A DNA stretch of 33,914 nt from Ligilactobacillus pobuzihii E100301 = KCTC 13174 (lineage in GTDB: Bacteria > Bacillota > Bacilli > Lactobacillales > Lactobacillaceae). A program made the translations under genes and the position numbers. Below, one piece after another: positions 1 through 8,621 of the stretch. The stretch's first letter is position 1, and each line of letters opens with the position of its first letter. The notes beneath the pieces were generated by a model. The model made no database searches. It saw nothing but the letters and a program-made list of their open reading frames with translations, and had not been told where the DNA came from. Location: positions 815-34,728 of the forward strand of contig NZ_KB714692.1 of the NCBI RefSeq assembly GCF_000349725.1. Direction: 5' to 3'.

Positions 1-90
1 AAATTAACAGTTTTTGTTTACAATCTAGGTTTTTTTAGTTTTGATGAAGATGAAATTATTACGAACTAGCACCACGCGTACTCCTTTTAT
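1..90. repeat. Intergenic repeat, copy A
   Basis: This stretch aligns over about 80 bases with 25401-25481, at roughly 70 percent identity by eye with one gap. The best conserved part is the end, ACTAGCAYYACGCGTAC. Both copies are in the same orientation and both lie just downstream of a minus-strand gene (the ornithine decarboxylase here, the SMR exporter there). I see no open frame or terminal inverted repeat. It may be a remnant of a mobile element end or a conserved 3'-flank element. Confidence 0.5.
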
Positions 91-117
91 TCTTTTTATT
101 ATTGGTCTTATTTACTC

Positions 118-2241
118 CTAAGATCCGTTAACTTTGTGCTCTATCTCGCCTTGTACTTTATAATGCCCTTGCTGATCTTTCTCATAGTAGACTCCTTGAA
201 TCTCTGGAATAAATCCAGGAAAATTTTCCATCACTCCAACTAATACTTTGAAATATTGCTGATCTATTTTTTGCCATTTTTCTCCTGGTGCAACAATAAA
301 CACTCCTGGCGGATAAGGCAAAGCACCCTCTAGCGCAACTTGACCAACAATGTCGTTCAAATCGCAAAGTTCATTTTGGTTTTTCTTAAAATTCAAATCA
401 GCTTGCCATGGAGTTTCTACATAATCCTGCAAGTTATTCTTGGTAAATAAACCTTTTTGTAAATTGAAAGTATTGTTTTCTTTATAATACTCATGCATTT
501 CATGGCAGAGATCATGTAAAGTGTACCCCTGATAACGCTCCTGATATTTTTCATAAAAATGCGGCAGGACTTCTTGTAGAGAAGCATCGGTTTCATAAGC
601 ATTTTCAAATTCCAACAAAGCGTCAAGCAGAGTATTCAAATTACTTTCTGAATCTCCAGGCGTTAATAAGAAAAGTAATGAGTTCAAATCATCCTTTCCA
701 CGAATAATCTGCTTTTCCAACAAGAACTCCGCTACAACAGCTCCTGGAATCCCATCAGCTAAATAACGCTCATTTGCAATGTCGATTCCCGGTGTTACGA
801 TCGTTAGCTTAAATGGATCTATCATTGCTTCACTTTTTACAGTATTATTGAAGCCATGCCAGTTAACACTTTTATCCAACTGCCAATATTTTTGCTGGAC
901 GGCTAATTGCTCAGTTGGAATATTTTGCCAAGCAACATTTTCATAAGTTAAAGGTACTAACGGTTTAAATATTTTAGAACGACGTAGTAATTGTTTTCGG
1001 AATTCAATACTTCTAACTAATAGATCTGACCACCATTTAGAAACACCTTCACTAGCTGCTAAATATGCATTAGTAGTTAAAGAAGCGTATATAGGATAGG
1101 AATAACTAGAGGTCACGTATTTCAAATAAGCATTGTTAAAATGTTTATGATCAACATATCGTGATTGACCTTTTATATGATGATCTTTTTTTAGGATCTG
1201 AGAAGTTTGTCCCATTCCAGCTTGTTGCTTATGGATGGATTGTGTAACTAAGATTCCCGGGTCATCTGGTCCATATTGTTGATTTAACGGCGATAGATCC
1301 TTGAGCAGTGGAACAAATTGTTCATATCCTCCCCAGGCACAGTCAAATAAAATATAATCACAAAGAGAGCCGATTTTTTTGATTATCCATTCTGCATTAT
1401 AAAAAACACCATCATAAGTTTCAGCTTGAACGACTGCTAAACGAAATGGTCGTTTGGTCTTCGCTTTTGAAGGTTCTACCTTTTTGATTTGCTCTCTTAA
1501 GCTTTTCTCACTCAGATCATCAGGATTCATCGCCCCGATCAATCCCAAGGGATTGCGATCTGTTCCGACATATATCGGGATCGCACCACTAGAAACTAGC
1601 GCACTATTATATAAGGATTTATGATTGTTGCGGTCAAATAATACTAGATCACCAGGAGATAATAAAGCACTGGAACAAATTGTATTAGCACTGGTTGTTC
1701 CATTCGTACAAAAATAAACTTTATCAGCGTGATAAGCTTGAGCAGCGACTTTTTGAGCAGTTAGCGGTGTGCCGGTATGAGTCATAGTATCTCCCAAAGC
1801 AGCAACTGTATCACTGGTATCAGCCGTCAGCATGTTTTTACCAAAAAAACGATCAAATACTACACCGGCAGGATGCTTTTCATAATACTGCCCATTATGA
1901 TGCCCAGGAGTTGTAAAACTAAGCGGTGTGGCCTTAGCGAATTTGATTAAATCACTTAAAAATCCTGGGATAGTTTTTTGTTCATATTTTTCAACAGCAC
2001 TGGTAATTTGAGATTGAATCTCTTTTACAGCAAACGGAACAGACACCTCAATTATGGGAAAATGCAACCCTGAATCTTTTTGCAATTTTTGAAAAATTTG
2101 TTGAAAATGAAAGTCATCTTTTAAGCAAACAGCTCCAGCGATCTCGGCTGGATTTGTAACATCAGTTGGATCAATTCTTTCCCATTGAACGGGAATACAA
2201 CTACTTAAAGCCTCAGGAGCGGCGATCTTTAAAATTTTCAT
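118..2241 (-). CDS. odcI: Inducible-type ornithine decarboxylase (PLP, fold type I)
   Basis: Decarboxylates ornithine to putrescine with consumption of a proton, a cytosolic acid-stress and energy reaction when paired with an ornithine/putrescine antiporter. The order is that of the Orn/Lys/Arg decarboxylase family: an N-terminal wing domain, the PLP domain and a C-terminal domain. The PLP lysine is visible in SIHKQQAG (K338), followed by TSQI and HIKGQ, and PGHHNGQYYEKHPAG and ALPYPPGVF are also present. The match to the Lactobacillus 30a enzyme (about 730 residues) is strong from memory. The frame extends to a GTG at 2250, but a GAAAGAG ribosome site (2254-2260) is best spaced for the ATG at 2241, giving 707 residues. 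It is divergent from an APC antiporter at 2607. Specificity for ornithine rather than lysine or arginine is inferred from overall similarity. Confidence 0.9.
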   Translation of the reverse strand: MKILKIAAPEALSSCIPVQWERIDPTDVTNPAEIAGAVCLKDDFHFQQIFQKLQKDSGLHFPIIEVSVPFAVKEIQSQITSAVEKYEQKTIPGFLSDLIKFAKATPLSFTTPGHHNGQYYEKHPAGVVFDRFFGKNMLTADTSDTVAALGDTMTHTGTPLTAQKVAAQAYHADKVYFCTNGTTSANTICSSALLSPGDLVLFDRNNHKSLYNSALVSSGAIPIYVGTDRNPLGLIGAMNPDDLSEKSLREQIKKVEPSKAKTKRPFRLAVVQAETYDGVFYNAEWIIKKIGSLCDYILFDCAWGGYEQFVPLLKDLSPLNQQYGPDDPGILVTQSIHKQQAGMGQTSQILKKDHHIKGQSRYVDHKHFNNAYLKYVTSSYSYPIYASLTTNAYLAASEGVSKWWSDLLVRSIEFRKQLLRRSKIFKPLVPLTYENVAWQNIPTEQLAVQQKYWQLDKSVNWHGFNNTVKSEAMIDPFKLTIVTPGIDIANERYLADGIPGAVVAEFLLEKQIIRGKDDLNSLLFLLTPGDSESNLNTLLDALLEFENAYETDASLQEVLPHFYEKYQERYQGYTLHDLCHEMHEYYKENNTFNLQKGLFTKNNLQDYVETPWQADLNFKKNQNELCDLNDIVGQVALEGALPYPPGVFIVAPGEKWQKIDQQYFKVLVGVMENFPGFIPEIQGVYYEKDQQGHYKVQGEIEHKVNGS

Positions 2242-2512
2242 GTTTTTCACGCTCTTTCAAGATTAGAAAATTTCTGTAAAAAAAAGTTAAAATGGCTTAA
2301 TAGAATAGCTACAAAATATAGCAATACTTTTTCACCATGAAAATACATATTATACAGATTTTAAACTATATTTAGTCACAAAAATAGAGTTCAAGTAATA
2401 GAAACTAGATTTATTATACAACTTAAGAAGTAAAAGCTCCTTGTAAGTTTTACAATATAAATCGGACTTTGATGTTCCATTACTAACGATAACTATAAAA
2501 TGAGGGATATTA

Positions 2513-2566
2513 ATGTCTTTTTTTATTGCAGTTTATAAGCCTCCTAACAGGATAATTGGTTCTTAA
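2513..2566 (+). CDS. Candidate 17-residue leader peptide upstream of the antiporter
   Basis: ATG at 2513 opens a 17-codon frame, MSFFIAVYKPPNRIIGS, ending in TAA at 2564-2566. It is preceded by GAGGG with 7 to 8 bases of spacing, a usable ribosome site. It lies in the predicted 5' leader of the antiporter, and its last nine codons are part of a hairpin whose 3' arm contains the antiporter's AAGGAG. Proximal Pro-Pro codons and a stop just before the downstream site are compatible with a stalling or attenuation peptide. Translated leaders are known to control ornithine decarboxylase/antiporter genes in enterobacteria (speFL), but this peptide has no evident similarity to them. No conservation data, so moderate to low confidence. 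Confidence 0.4.
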   Translation: MSFFIAVYKPPNRIIGS

Positions 2567-2592
2567 AACAAAAAGAATAATCAATTAAGGAG
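2541..2592 (+). promoter_or_regulatory. Hairpin that can sequester the antiporter ribosome site
   Basis: CTCCT (2541-2545) is the exact complement of AGGAG (2588-2592) in the antiporter ribosome site. Inside it AATTG (2554-2558) pairs with CAATT (2582-2586), and GTTCTT (2559-2564) pairs with AAGAAT (2573-2578) with one G-U. The 5' arm overlaps the end of the leader ORF, so a ribosome terminating or pausing at 2564 would open the structure. Seen in sequence; the regulatory role is inference. Confidence 0.4.
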
Positions 2593-2606
2593 CAAAATTA
2601 TTAACT

Positions 2607-4058
2607 ATGGAAGAATTACAACCAAACAAACACTATATGCACTGGACCGTAATTGCACTTTTAGATTTTGTAACAATAATCAGTTTCGAAAATATTTTTT
2701 ACCCTTTTCAAAATCAAGGACTTTCGGTCGTTATCTCCTGGATCTTTCTTTTATTTACTTATGTTATCCCTTATGAACTGATTTCCAGCCAAATGAGTTT
2801 AACTTTTGATAATCAAGATGGCGGTCTGGCTTCTTGGGTTCGTCGCAGTAGCAATGATACTTTAGGTTATGTTACTTCGTGGATGTATTGGGTACAAAGC
2901 ATACCTTATATTGTGGATGTTTCTAACTCGGTTATCGTTTCTTTTAGCTGGATGATTCTTGGCGACAACACTTTGGGACAAAAAATGTCTCCATTTTGGT
3001 TTGGCTTATTAACTTTCGGTTTGATCTTGATATTTATTTTATTGGAAAATGCAATCAAAAATTCCCTTGAAATTTTGTCATTGATCGGTGGCGGCGCAAT
3101 GTTTATTATGTCCGCTTTATTTGTACTTTTAGCCGGCTATGCGTTGACCCAAGGGGCACACATCGCTACTCAACCATTCAATTGGCACTCTTTTATGCCC
3201 AATTTCTCTTTAAAGTACTTTTCAACCACTGGTCTTCTGATTTTTGCAATGTCAGGGGCCGAACTGGCAGCACCTTATGTAGTGCGCATGCGCGACCCTA
3301 AGCATGAGTTTCCTAAGGCAATGTGGTTACTAGCTATTATGACGGCCTTCTTAACTATTTTTGGAACTTTGGCACTGGCAGTTTTCTTTAATGGAAACCA
3401 GGTACCACACGATTTTAAAATGAACGGCCCTTATTATGCTTTTTCTTTGCTCGGCCAGCAACTCGGCTTAGGCAACATTTTGATGTACATTTTTACTGTT
3501 GTGCAAACGATCTTTATGATGGCTCAGTTGGCTGTGTTACTAGATGCAACTAGTCGCGTTTTTGCGGGTGATGTTGCTGATAATTTCATGCCTAAATGGG
3601 TAACTAGAAAGAATAAAAATGGACGACCGGTCAATTCGTATTTAATGACAACCGGTTTGAGTCTTTTTTTACTGCTTCTAACAGGAACACTGCCAGATAT
3701 TAATACAATTTATAATTGGTTACTAAATATTAACGGCATTGTCTCTCCATACAAAACATGTTGGGTCTTTTTTGCTTTTATTGCTGTACGCTGGCAAGAC
3801 AAGAAATTTCACTCAGATTATGTTTTTATTAAAAACAAGACAGGTGCTCTTTTAATTGGAGGCTGGTGCTTACTATTTACTTTTGTTTGTGCAACATTAG
3901 GCTTTATTCCACAGGAAGTTAAATTTGGAACCTGGGCTTTCACTCACCAGCTTATTTTAAACTTTATTACTGTTTTCGTTCTATTTGGTCTAGGCCTTGT
4001 CATGCCTTGGTTACGCAAACGAGAGCTGCGTAAAGAAAAGGACAGTGACGTAGCTTAA
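2607..4058 (+). CDS. APC-family amino acid/amine antiporter (probable ornithine/putrescine exchange)
   Basis: A 483-residue multi-spanning membrane protein with about 12 hydrophobic segments, a short hydrophilic N-terminus and a charged C-terminal tail (LRKRELRKEKDSDVA). Features of the APC superfamily include the hydrophobic first helix followed by GGLASWV near residue 75 and a conserved SGAELAAPYV segment in the middle. The sequence resembles the glutamate/GABA- and ornithine-antiporter branch more than simple permeases. Divergent placement next to the ornithine decarboxylase suggests it imports ornithine and exports putrescine; that substrate is inferred from context only. AAGGAG (2587-2592) lies 14 bases before the ATG, longer than usual, and can be masked by an upstream hairpin. 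It ends before a strong terminator. Confidence 0.8.
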   Translation: MEELQPNKHYMHWTVIALLDFVTIISFENIFYPFQNQGLSVVISWIFLLFTYVIPYELISSQMSLTFDNQDGGLASWVRRSSNDTLGYVTSWMYWVQSIPYIVDVSNSVIVSFSWMILGDNTLGQKMSPFWFGLLTFGLILIFILLENAIKNSLEILSLIGGGAMFIMSALFVLLAGYALTQGAHIATQPFNWHSFMPNFSLKYFSTTGLLIFAMSGAELAAPYVVRMRDPKHEFPKAMWLLAIMTAFLTIFGTLALAVFFNGNQVPHDFKMNGPYYAFSLLGQQLGLGNILMYIFTVVQTIFMMAQLAVLLDATSRVFAGDVADNFMPKWVTRKNKNGRPVNSYLMTTGLSLFLLLLTGTLPDINTIYNWLLNINGIVSPYKTCWVFFAFIAVRWQDKKFHSDYVFIKNKTGALLIGGWCLLFTFVCATLGFIPQEVKFGTWAFTHQLILNFITVFVLFGLGLVMPWLRKRELRKEKDSDVA

Positions 4059-4193
4059 ACTAAAGGACCATTAATTTTGGCCGGTAATTTTGTCACTAAC
4101 TAATATGACCCTGCTAAAAATTATGTCCAGCGAAAGTGCTTAAAGCTCAAGTTTAAACAAGTATACTGGAACAGTAATTCTAACTGTGAATAC

Positions 4194-4242
4194 AAGAACT
4201 GTATCATAATAGGAAAAAGGATCCTACTATGATACAGTTCTT
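4194..4242. terminator. Bidirectional terminator between antiporter and mgtA
   Basis: AAGAACTGTATCATAATAGG pairs with its complement across a short loop: about 21 base pairs with one G-U, followed on the plus strand by ATTTTTTTT. Genes on either side are convergent. The rest of the 310-base gap (4059-4368) shows no gene. A second hairpin, GTTGTGA/TCACAAC (4350-4356 with 4369-4375), overlaps the mgtA stop codon without a clear U-tract. Confidence 0.8.
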
Positions 4243-4368
4243 ATTTTTTTCTCCAAGATTAGTTTTTAAGTTCGTTTTGCTCGTCTGCCTTTATATGAAA
4301 CTATGGCTAAATAATACGTTTGTTAAATCTCATAACTTCTTGGTGATGAGTTGTGACAGAGACCTGTC

Positions 4369-7017
4369 TCACAACCATTCTTGATAACGACTAATATATA
4401 CTTTTTTGATTGCTTGAACAGCTAGACAGTATCCCAACAACATCAAGAGCAACCACGGTAAAAACGAAAATGGCAAAGCTTGCATATCCAATCCGATAGC
4501 AAGGTCACTAAATCCAACGACCAACGCTACAAAAATAATACTAAGAGAAGAGAATAATAATGGCTTAGCAGGATTGCTATGAACAAATGGTATCTTAGCC
4601 GTTCTGATCATATAAATGATCAAGATTTGTGAAACCGTTCCAAATACAAACCAACCACACTGAAAAATCGGCGCTAAATTGGTTGTATTCGCACCAACTA
4701 TCCACCACATTACAGCAAAACAGATCACGTCAAAAATCGAACCCAAAGGTCCTAAATACCACATAAACTTTTCGATCGATCCGGTATCCCACTTTTGCGG
4801 CTTTTGAATATATTCATCGTCAACATTATCAAAAGGTATTCCCATTTGTGCAAAATCACATAGTAAATTTTGTGTCAGTATCTGAACCGGCAGCATTGGT
4901 AAGAAAGGGATGAAAATACTAGCAAATATCACCGATATTACATTCCCAAAATTACCACTAGTTGCCATCTTAATATATTTAATAATATTACCGAAGATCT
5001 GCCTTCCTTCAACTACACCTTTTTCAAGGACTAACAAATCTTTTTTTAGTAAAACAATATCTGCCGTTTCTTTAGCGATATCTACCGCACTATCCACAGA
5101 GATACCAACATCTGCTTGTTTTAAAGCCGGCGCATCATTGATCCCATCACCTAAGTAGCCGGTTGTATGACCTAATTCCTGCAATTTAGTAACTACACGA
5201 ACCTTTTGTTCGGGCTCTAATTTGGCAAAAACATCGCACTTTTCGACTGCTTGAGCTAATCTGCTCTCATTCATTTTACCCACATCTTGGCCGGTGAGCA
5301 GTTGGGTGTTATTGACCCCTACCTTACCACAAACATTAGCTGCAACGCCCTCACTATCGCCAGTCAAAACCACAGTGCGAACCCCATGTTTGTCGAGCGC
5401 CTCAATTGCTGAGCTGGCACTTTTTTTGGGAGGATCAAGGAATCCGACAAATCCAAGTAAAACAACATCTTTTTCATCTGCCTCACTAAAAGTATCGTTA
5501 TCAGGAACACCTTTTTTCCTTGCTACACCAAGTATGCGCAAGCCTTGAGAATTAAAATTTTCATAAGTATTGAGTGCTAATTTCCTTAGTTCTGCATTGA
5601 ACGGCTGTACTTTGCCATCTATTTCTACGTATGAAGAAATGGCCAGCATTTCCTCAACAGCCCCCTTAGTCACAAGCTGACGCTGCCCTTTTCTATCTTC
5701 TAAAACAACACTCATCCTTCGACGGGAAAAATCAAAGGGGATTTCGTCTACACATTGATAAGCTTTTGAGATCTCATGTGAGTTGACCTCTGTTGCATGT
5801 TCAATAATCGCGAGATCGATCAAGTTCTTTAAACCAGTTTGAAATGAACTGTTCAAATAAGCATATTTTAAAACATGCGGATCTTCATTTCCGAACAGGT
5901 CCATATACTTTTCCAAAGAAACCGTATCCTCAGTCAAAGTCCCAGTTTTGTCAGTACATAGTACATCCATCTCTCCAAATGTCTGGATCACATCTAACGT
6001 TTTAACGATCGTTTGGTGCTTCGACATAGAAACTGCTCCTTTAGCCAAAGTAGAAGTCATAATGACTGGCAACATTTCAGGTGTTAGTCCAACTGCGACA
6101 CTGATCGCAAACAACAACGAATTGCCCCAGTCCCCCTTAGTCAAACCGTTGATCACAAAAACTATCGGCAACATCAACAACATCATTCTAATCAATAAAT
6201 GACTGACAGAATCTACCCCGCGCTCGAAACTGGTTTTTGCTCTATCGCCAGAAAGGCTCTCTGCCATTGAGCCAAAATATGTTTTGTCACCCGTCGATAA
6301 TACGACTGCAGTGGCACTACCACTCACCATATTAGACCCCATAAAACCAATATCAGTTAAATCTGTTAGGACACCATCTTTATTGTTAGGTATATCGCTT
6401 AACTTTTCTACCGGATCAGACTCCCCCGTCAATGCAGATTGCATTACAAAAGTGTCTTGAGTTTTTAAAAAACGTATATCAGCCGGGATCATATCACCTG
6501 CGGCCAGTTGAACGATATCGCCGGGAACGATTTTTTCTGTTGAAATTGAAACAACTTTCCCATTTCTTATTACATCCGCCTGATTTGAAATTTCTTTTGC
6601 CAAAGTTTCAATTGCTTTGCTAGACTTTTGCTGCTGCACGAAAGAAATTGAACTGGATAGGAAAGCCAGTACTAAAATTATAATGACAGTCAAATAGTCC
6701 GCTTTCGCAGAAACAACTACATCAGTAAAATAGGTGATGACAGCAATTACCAATAAAATCAAATTAAACGGATCAAAAAGCGCTTCCGCCAATCGGTGAA
6801 AGACAGTGTCTGTTTCTCCTGTAGTAATTCTATTTGGCCCATACTTTTCGGACCTTTTTCGTACAACCTTATCCGTTAAACCAGACCGATCAACTGATAA
6901 ACTAGCCAATAAATCTTTTTTAGACATGAAAGCCCAAGTTCTTATTTTAGCGGCCGCGTCATTTTTATTAAGTGCTATTTTCTCGGTTTGTTTCCTTCTC
7001 GTCCTATTAAATTTCAC
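4369..7017 (-). CDS. mgtA: P-type Mg2+-transporting ATPase, MgtA/MgtB type
   Basis: An 882-residue P3-type ATPase of the plasma membrane that imports Mg2+ using ATP. Visible landmarks are a cytosolic N-terminus, a first membrane hairpin near residues 85-130, the actuator motif SALTGES, the phosphorylation site CTDKTGTLTED with D356, the hinge GDGINDAPALKQADVGI, and a C-terminal membrane bundle. PEMLPVI in the fourth membrane helix is typical of MgtA. Length fits the family (about 900). The start is GTG at 7017, supported by a very strong GGGAGGGGG ribosome site about 7 bases upstream. It is transcribed alone. I looked in the upstream 500 bases for an Mg-box or other leader RNA and did not recognise one. 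Confidence 0.93.
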   Translation of the reverse strand: MKFNRTRRKQTEKIALNKNDAAAKIRTWAFMSKKDLLASLSVDRSGLTDKVVRKRSEKYGPNRITTGETDTVFHRLAEALFDPFNLILLVIAVITYFTDVVVSAKADYLTVIIILVLAFLSSSISFVQQQKSSKAIETLAKEISNQADVIRNGKVVSISTEKIVPGDIVQLAAGDMIPADIRFLKTQDTFVMQSALTGESDPVEKLSDIPNNKDGVLTDLTDIGFMGSNMVSGSATAVVLSTGDKTYFGSMAESLSGDRAKTSFERGVDSVSHLLIRMMLLMLPIVFVINGLTKGDWGNSLLFAISVAVGLTPEMLPVIMTSTLAKGAVSMSKHQTIVKTLDVIQTFGEMDVLCTDKTGTLTEDTVSLEKYMDLFGNEDPHVLKYAYLNSSFQTGLKNLIDLAIIEHATEVNSHEISKAYQCVDEIPFDFSRRRMSVVLEDRKGQRQLVTKGAVEEMLAISSYVEIDGKVQPFNAELRKLALNTYENFNSQGLRILGVARKKGVPDNDTFSEADEKDVVLLGFVGFLDPPKKSASSAIEALDKHGVRTVVLTGDSEGVAANVCGKVGVNNTQLLTGQDVGKMNESRLAQAVEKCDVFAKLEPEQKVRVVTKLQELGHTTGYLGDGINDAPALKQADVGISVDSAVDIAKETADIVLLKKDLLVLEKGVVEGRQIFGNIIKYIKMATSGNFGNVISVIFASIFIPFLPMLPVQILTQNLLCDFAQMGIPFDNVDDEYIQKPQKWDTGSIEKFMWYLGPLGSIFDVICFAVMWWIVGANTTNLAPIFQCGWFVFGTVSQILIIYMIRTAKIPFVHSNPAKPLLFSSLSIIFVALVVGFSDLAIGLDMQALPFSFLPWLLLMLLGYCLAVQAIKKVYISRYQEWL

Positions 7018-7202
7018 TGCAAATCCCCCTCCCTTTTCAGCTCCATCACATTAAGTTTAAATGAATAATACTACTCACATAATTAATAATTATTTCTTAT
7101 TGATTCCTTGAGTAAATTGTAACATGGACATTAAAAAGGCAAATAGAAACGGCCCCTATAGGTGTGCAAGCCTTAGAGGTCTAATTTACATTTTTCTGTT
7201 TT

Positions 7203-7400
7203 TTAAAACCTTTCATTATTTCTATTGAATGGGACACTTTCAAATTTAACCGTTAATACATATGCCACAATAAGCGAAATAACTATCCAAAAAAGGCTAA
7301 CAACAAGTACAAATGAAAAGCCTGGACTCAAAGTATATGAGGAATCAACTTTTTTGAGCCGTTCATAAATATAAATCAGCCCTGAAAAAATTAATGTATC
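7203..7400 (-). pseudogene. Remnant of a small membrane protein (DUF3923-like)
   Basis: In the 517-base gap between mgtA and mmuM, one minus-strand frame reads about 60 codons without a start codon, bounded upstream by TAA and ending in TAA at 7203-7205. It contains ERLKKVDSSYTLSPG followed by a hydrophobic stretch (FVLVVSLFWIVISLIVAYVL). A charged R/K-V-D segment before a membrane helix resembles the second half of small two-helix DUF3923 proteins. No ATG, GTG or TTG with a ribosome site fits, so I read it as a decayed fragment. The remainder of the gap holds only the mgtA upstream region and nothing else I can name. Confidence 0.3.
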
Positions 7401-7534
7401 TGTTTAAGCTCATTTAATTTCATGGACACAGACTCAATTGTTCCCTTCCACTATGCTAAGGGACATATAGACACTAGCAAGAAAATAACCTAATAAGCAA
7501 GTACGACTAAATTTCCCCTTGGTAAGAATTATTT

Positions 7535-8494
7535 TCATTCACTCTTTATTTTTTGAATGTTTCTAGCGATCTCTCCAATATCTGCCGGAGTCGTTTGACA
7601 ACAACCTCCAATCAAACTAGCCCCAGCGTGTTGCCATTGTGGCACTAATTTAGAAAAGCTGGGTGTGTCATGATCGATCTGCCATCTTTTAGTGAGCGGA
7701 TCATAAGTATCACCGTTGTTTGGATAGACGACCAATGGTTTAGTCGTTTTGGCCTGCATGATTCCTAGCAAGCCAGACACATTGGTCGGTGAAGTACAAT
7801 TGACCCCGATCGCCACGATCTGATCATCATCAACAAAATAACTCACTCCTTGTTTAAGCGGCGTACCATCACACAACTTATCTTTGCCGTCAACACTAAA
7901 TGATAACCAAGCCAACATCTCAGGAAACTCTTCGTACAAAAGTTCCGCTAACGCTTGCGTCTCAGCAAAATTAGGTTGTGTTTCAAAAGCAAACAAATCA
8001 ACTCCCGCTTGTGCTAGAACTTGCATTCGTGGTCGATGAAAATTTTTATATTCTTCCTTACTCAATAAATAATCACCCGTATACTCACTACCATTTGCCA
8101 AATACGCACCGTAAGGACCGACACTGCCAGCGATCAATAAGGGGCGTTTCTTGTCAGCTGATAAAGTTTGGGCATACTCATCCCGCGCTTCTTGTGCGAG
8201 TTGCACCGATTTTTGAATCAAATGTTGACCTTCATCTTCTGAAAAGCCATGCGCTTCAAAGGCGGGCAGATTAGCTTGATAGCTATTGGTCAATACGATA
8301 TTAGCACCTGCTACAAAATAACTTCGGTGTACTTCTTTAATAGCTGATGGCGCATTCAATAAAGCTGTCGCCGACCACAGGTCATTTGCTGTATCGATAC
8401 CTTTTTTCTCTAATTCGGTGGCCATCGCTCCATCGACCACCAAGGGACCATTTGCCAAAATTGTTGCTAGTTGTTGTGCTTCCACTTGTTTCAC
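7535..8494 (-). CDS. mmuM: Homocysteine S-methyltransferase
   Basis: Transfers a methyl group from S-methylmethionine (or SAM) to homocysteine, forming methionine in the cytosol. The protein has 319 residues, normal for MmuM/YagD. Visible are the N-terminal DGAMATELE, NSYQ, the middle NCTSP containing the first zinc cysteine, and the C-terminal GGCCQTTPADI with the two further zinc cysteines of the Pfam S-methyl_trans fold. The first GTG (8494) directly abuts the G-rich ribosome site GGTGGGGG; a second in-frame GTG at 8485 has better spacing and may be the real start, shortening the protein by three residues. No S-methylmethionine permease lies beside it. It is separated from the copper operon by a terminator. 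Confidence 0.9.
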   Translation of the reverse strand: MKQVEAQQLATILANGPLVVDGAMATELEKKGIDTANDLWSATALLNAPSAIKEVHRSYFVAGANIVLTNSYQANLPAFEAHGFSEDEGQHLIQKSVQLAQEARDEYAQTLSADKKRPLLIAGSVGPYGAYLANGSEYTGDYLLSKEEYKNFHRPRMQVLAQAGVDLFAFETQPNFAETQALAELLYEEFPEMLAWLSFSVDGKDKLCDGTPLKQGVSYFVDDDQIVAIGVNCTSPTNVSGLLGIMQAKTTKPLVVYPNNGDTYDPLTKRWQIDHDTPSFSKLVPQWQHAGASLIGGCCQTTPADIGEIARNIQKIKSE

Positions 8495-8572
8495 CCCCCA
8501 CCGTTTTTTCTTTAGTGTTATTCTAACAAGCTTGCCAGTTAAAAGTAAGTTAACTGTTTCTTATAATAAAAA

Positions 8573-8613
8573 AGAGACCCCATTTGCACAAATTTTGCCC
8601 AAATAGCGTCTCT
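8573..8613 (-). terminator. Terminator of the copper operon
   Basis: AGAGAC/GTCTCT arms extended by CTATTTG/CAAATGG, with a few mismatches, form a hairpin just downstream of the copA stop codon. On the minus strand it is followed by a run of T (8566-8572). Confidence 0.7.
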
Positions 8614-8621
8614 CGTATTAT

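Larger units (their letters stand above)
2242..2606. promoter_or_regulatory. Divergent control region between odcI and the antiporter
   Basis: An AT-rich 365-base region between divergent genes. On the minus strand TATAAT occurs at 2349-2354 and again at 2413-2418, candidate -10 boxes for odcI, but neither has a good -35. On the plus strand TATAAA at 2494-2499 lies 19 bases after TTGATG, a weak candidate promoter for the antiporter. A small perfect dyad, TTGTAA-GTT-TTACAA, at 2441-2455 lies between the two promoters and could be an operator. The leader ORF and hairpin downstream of it are listed separately. Confidence 0.4.

Noticed and set aside
7018-7200. Mg-sensing M-box leader before mgtA
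   Set aside because: The characteristic GTTAGGTGAGGCTCC-type core and following conserved loops are not present.
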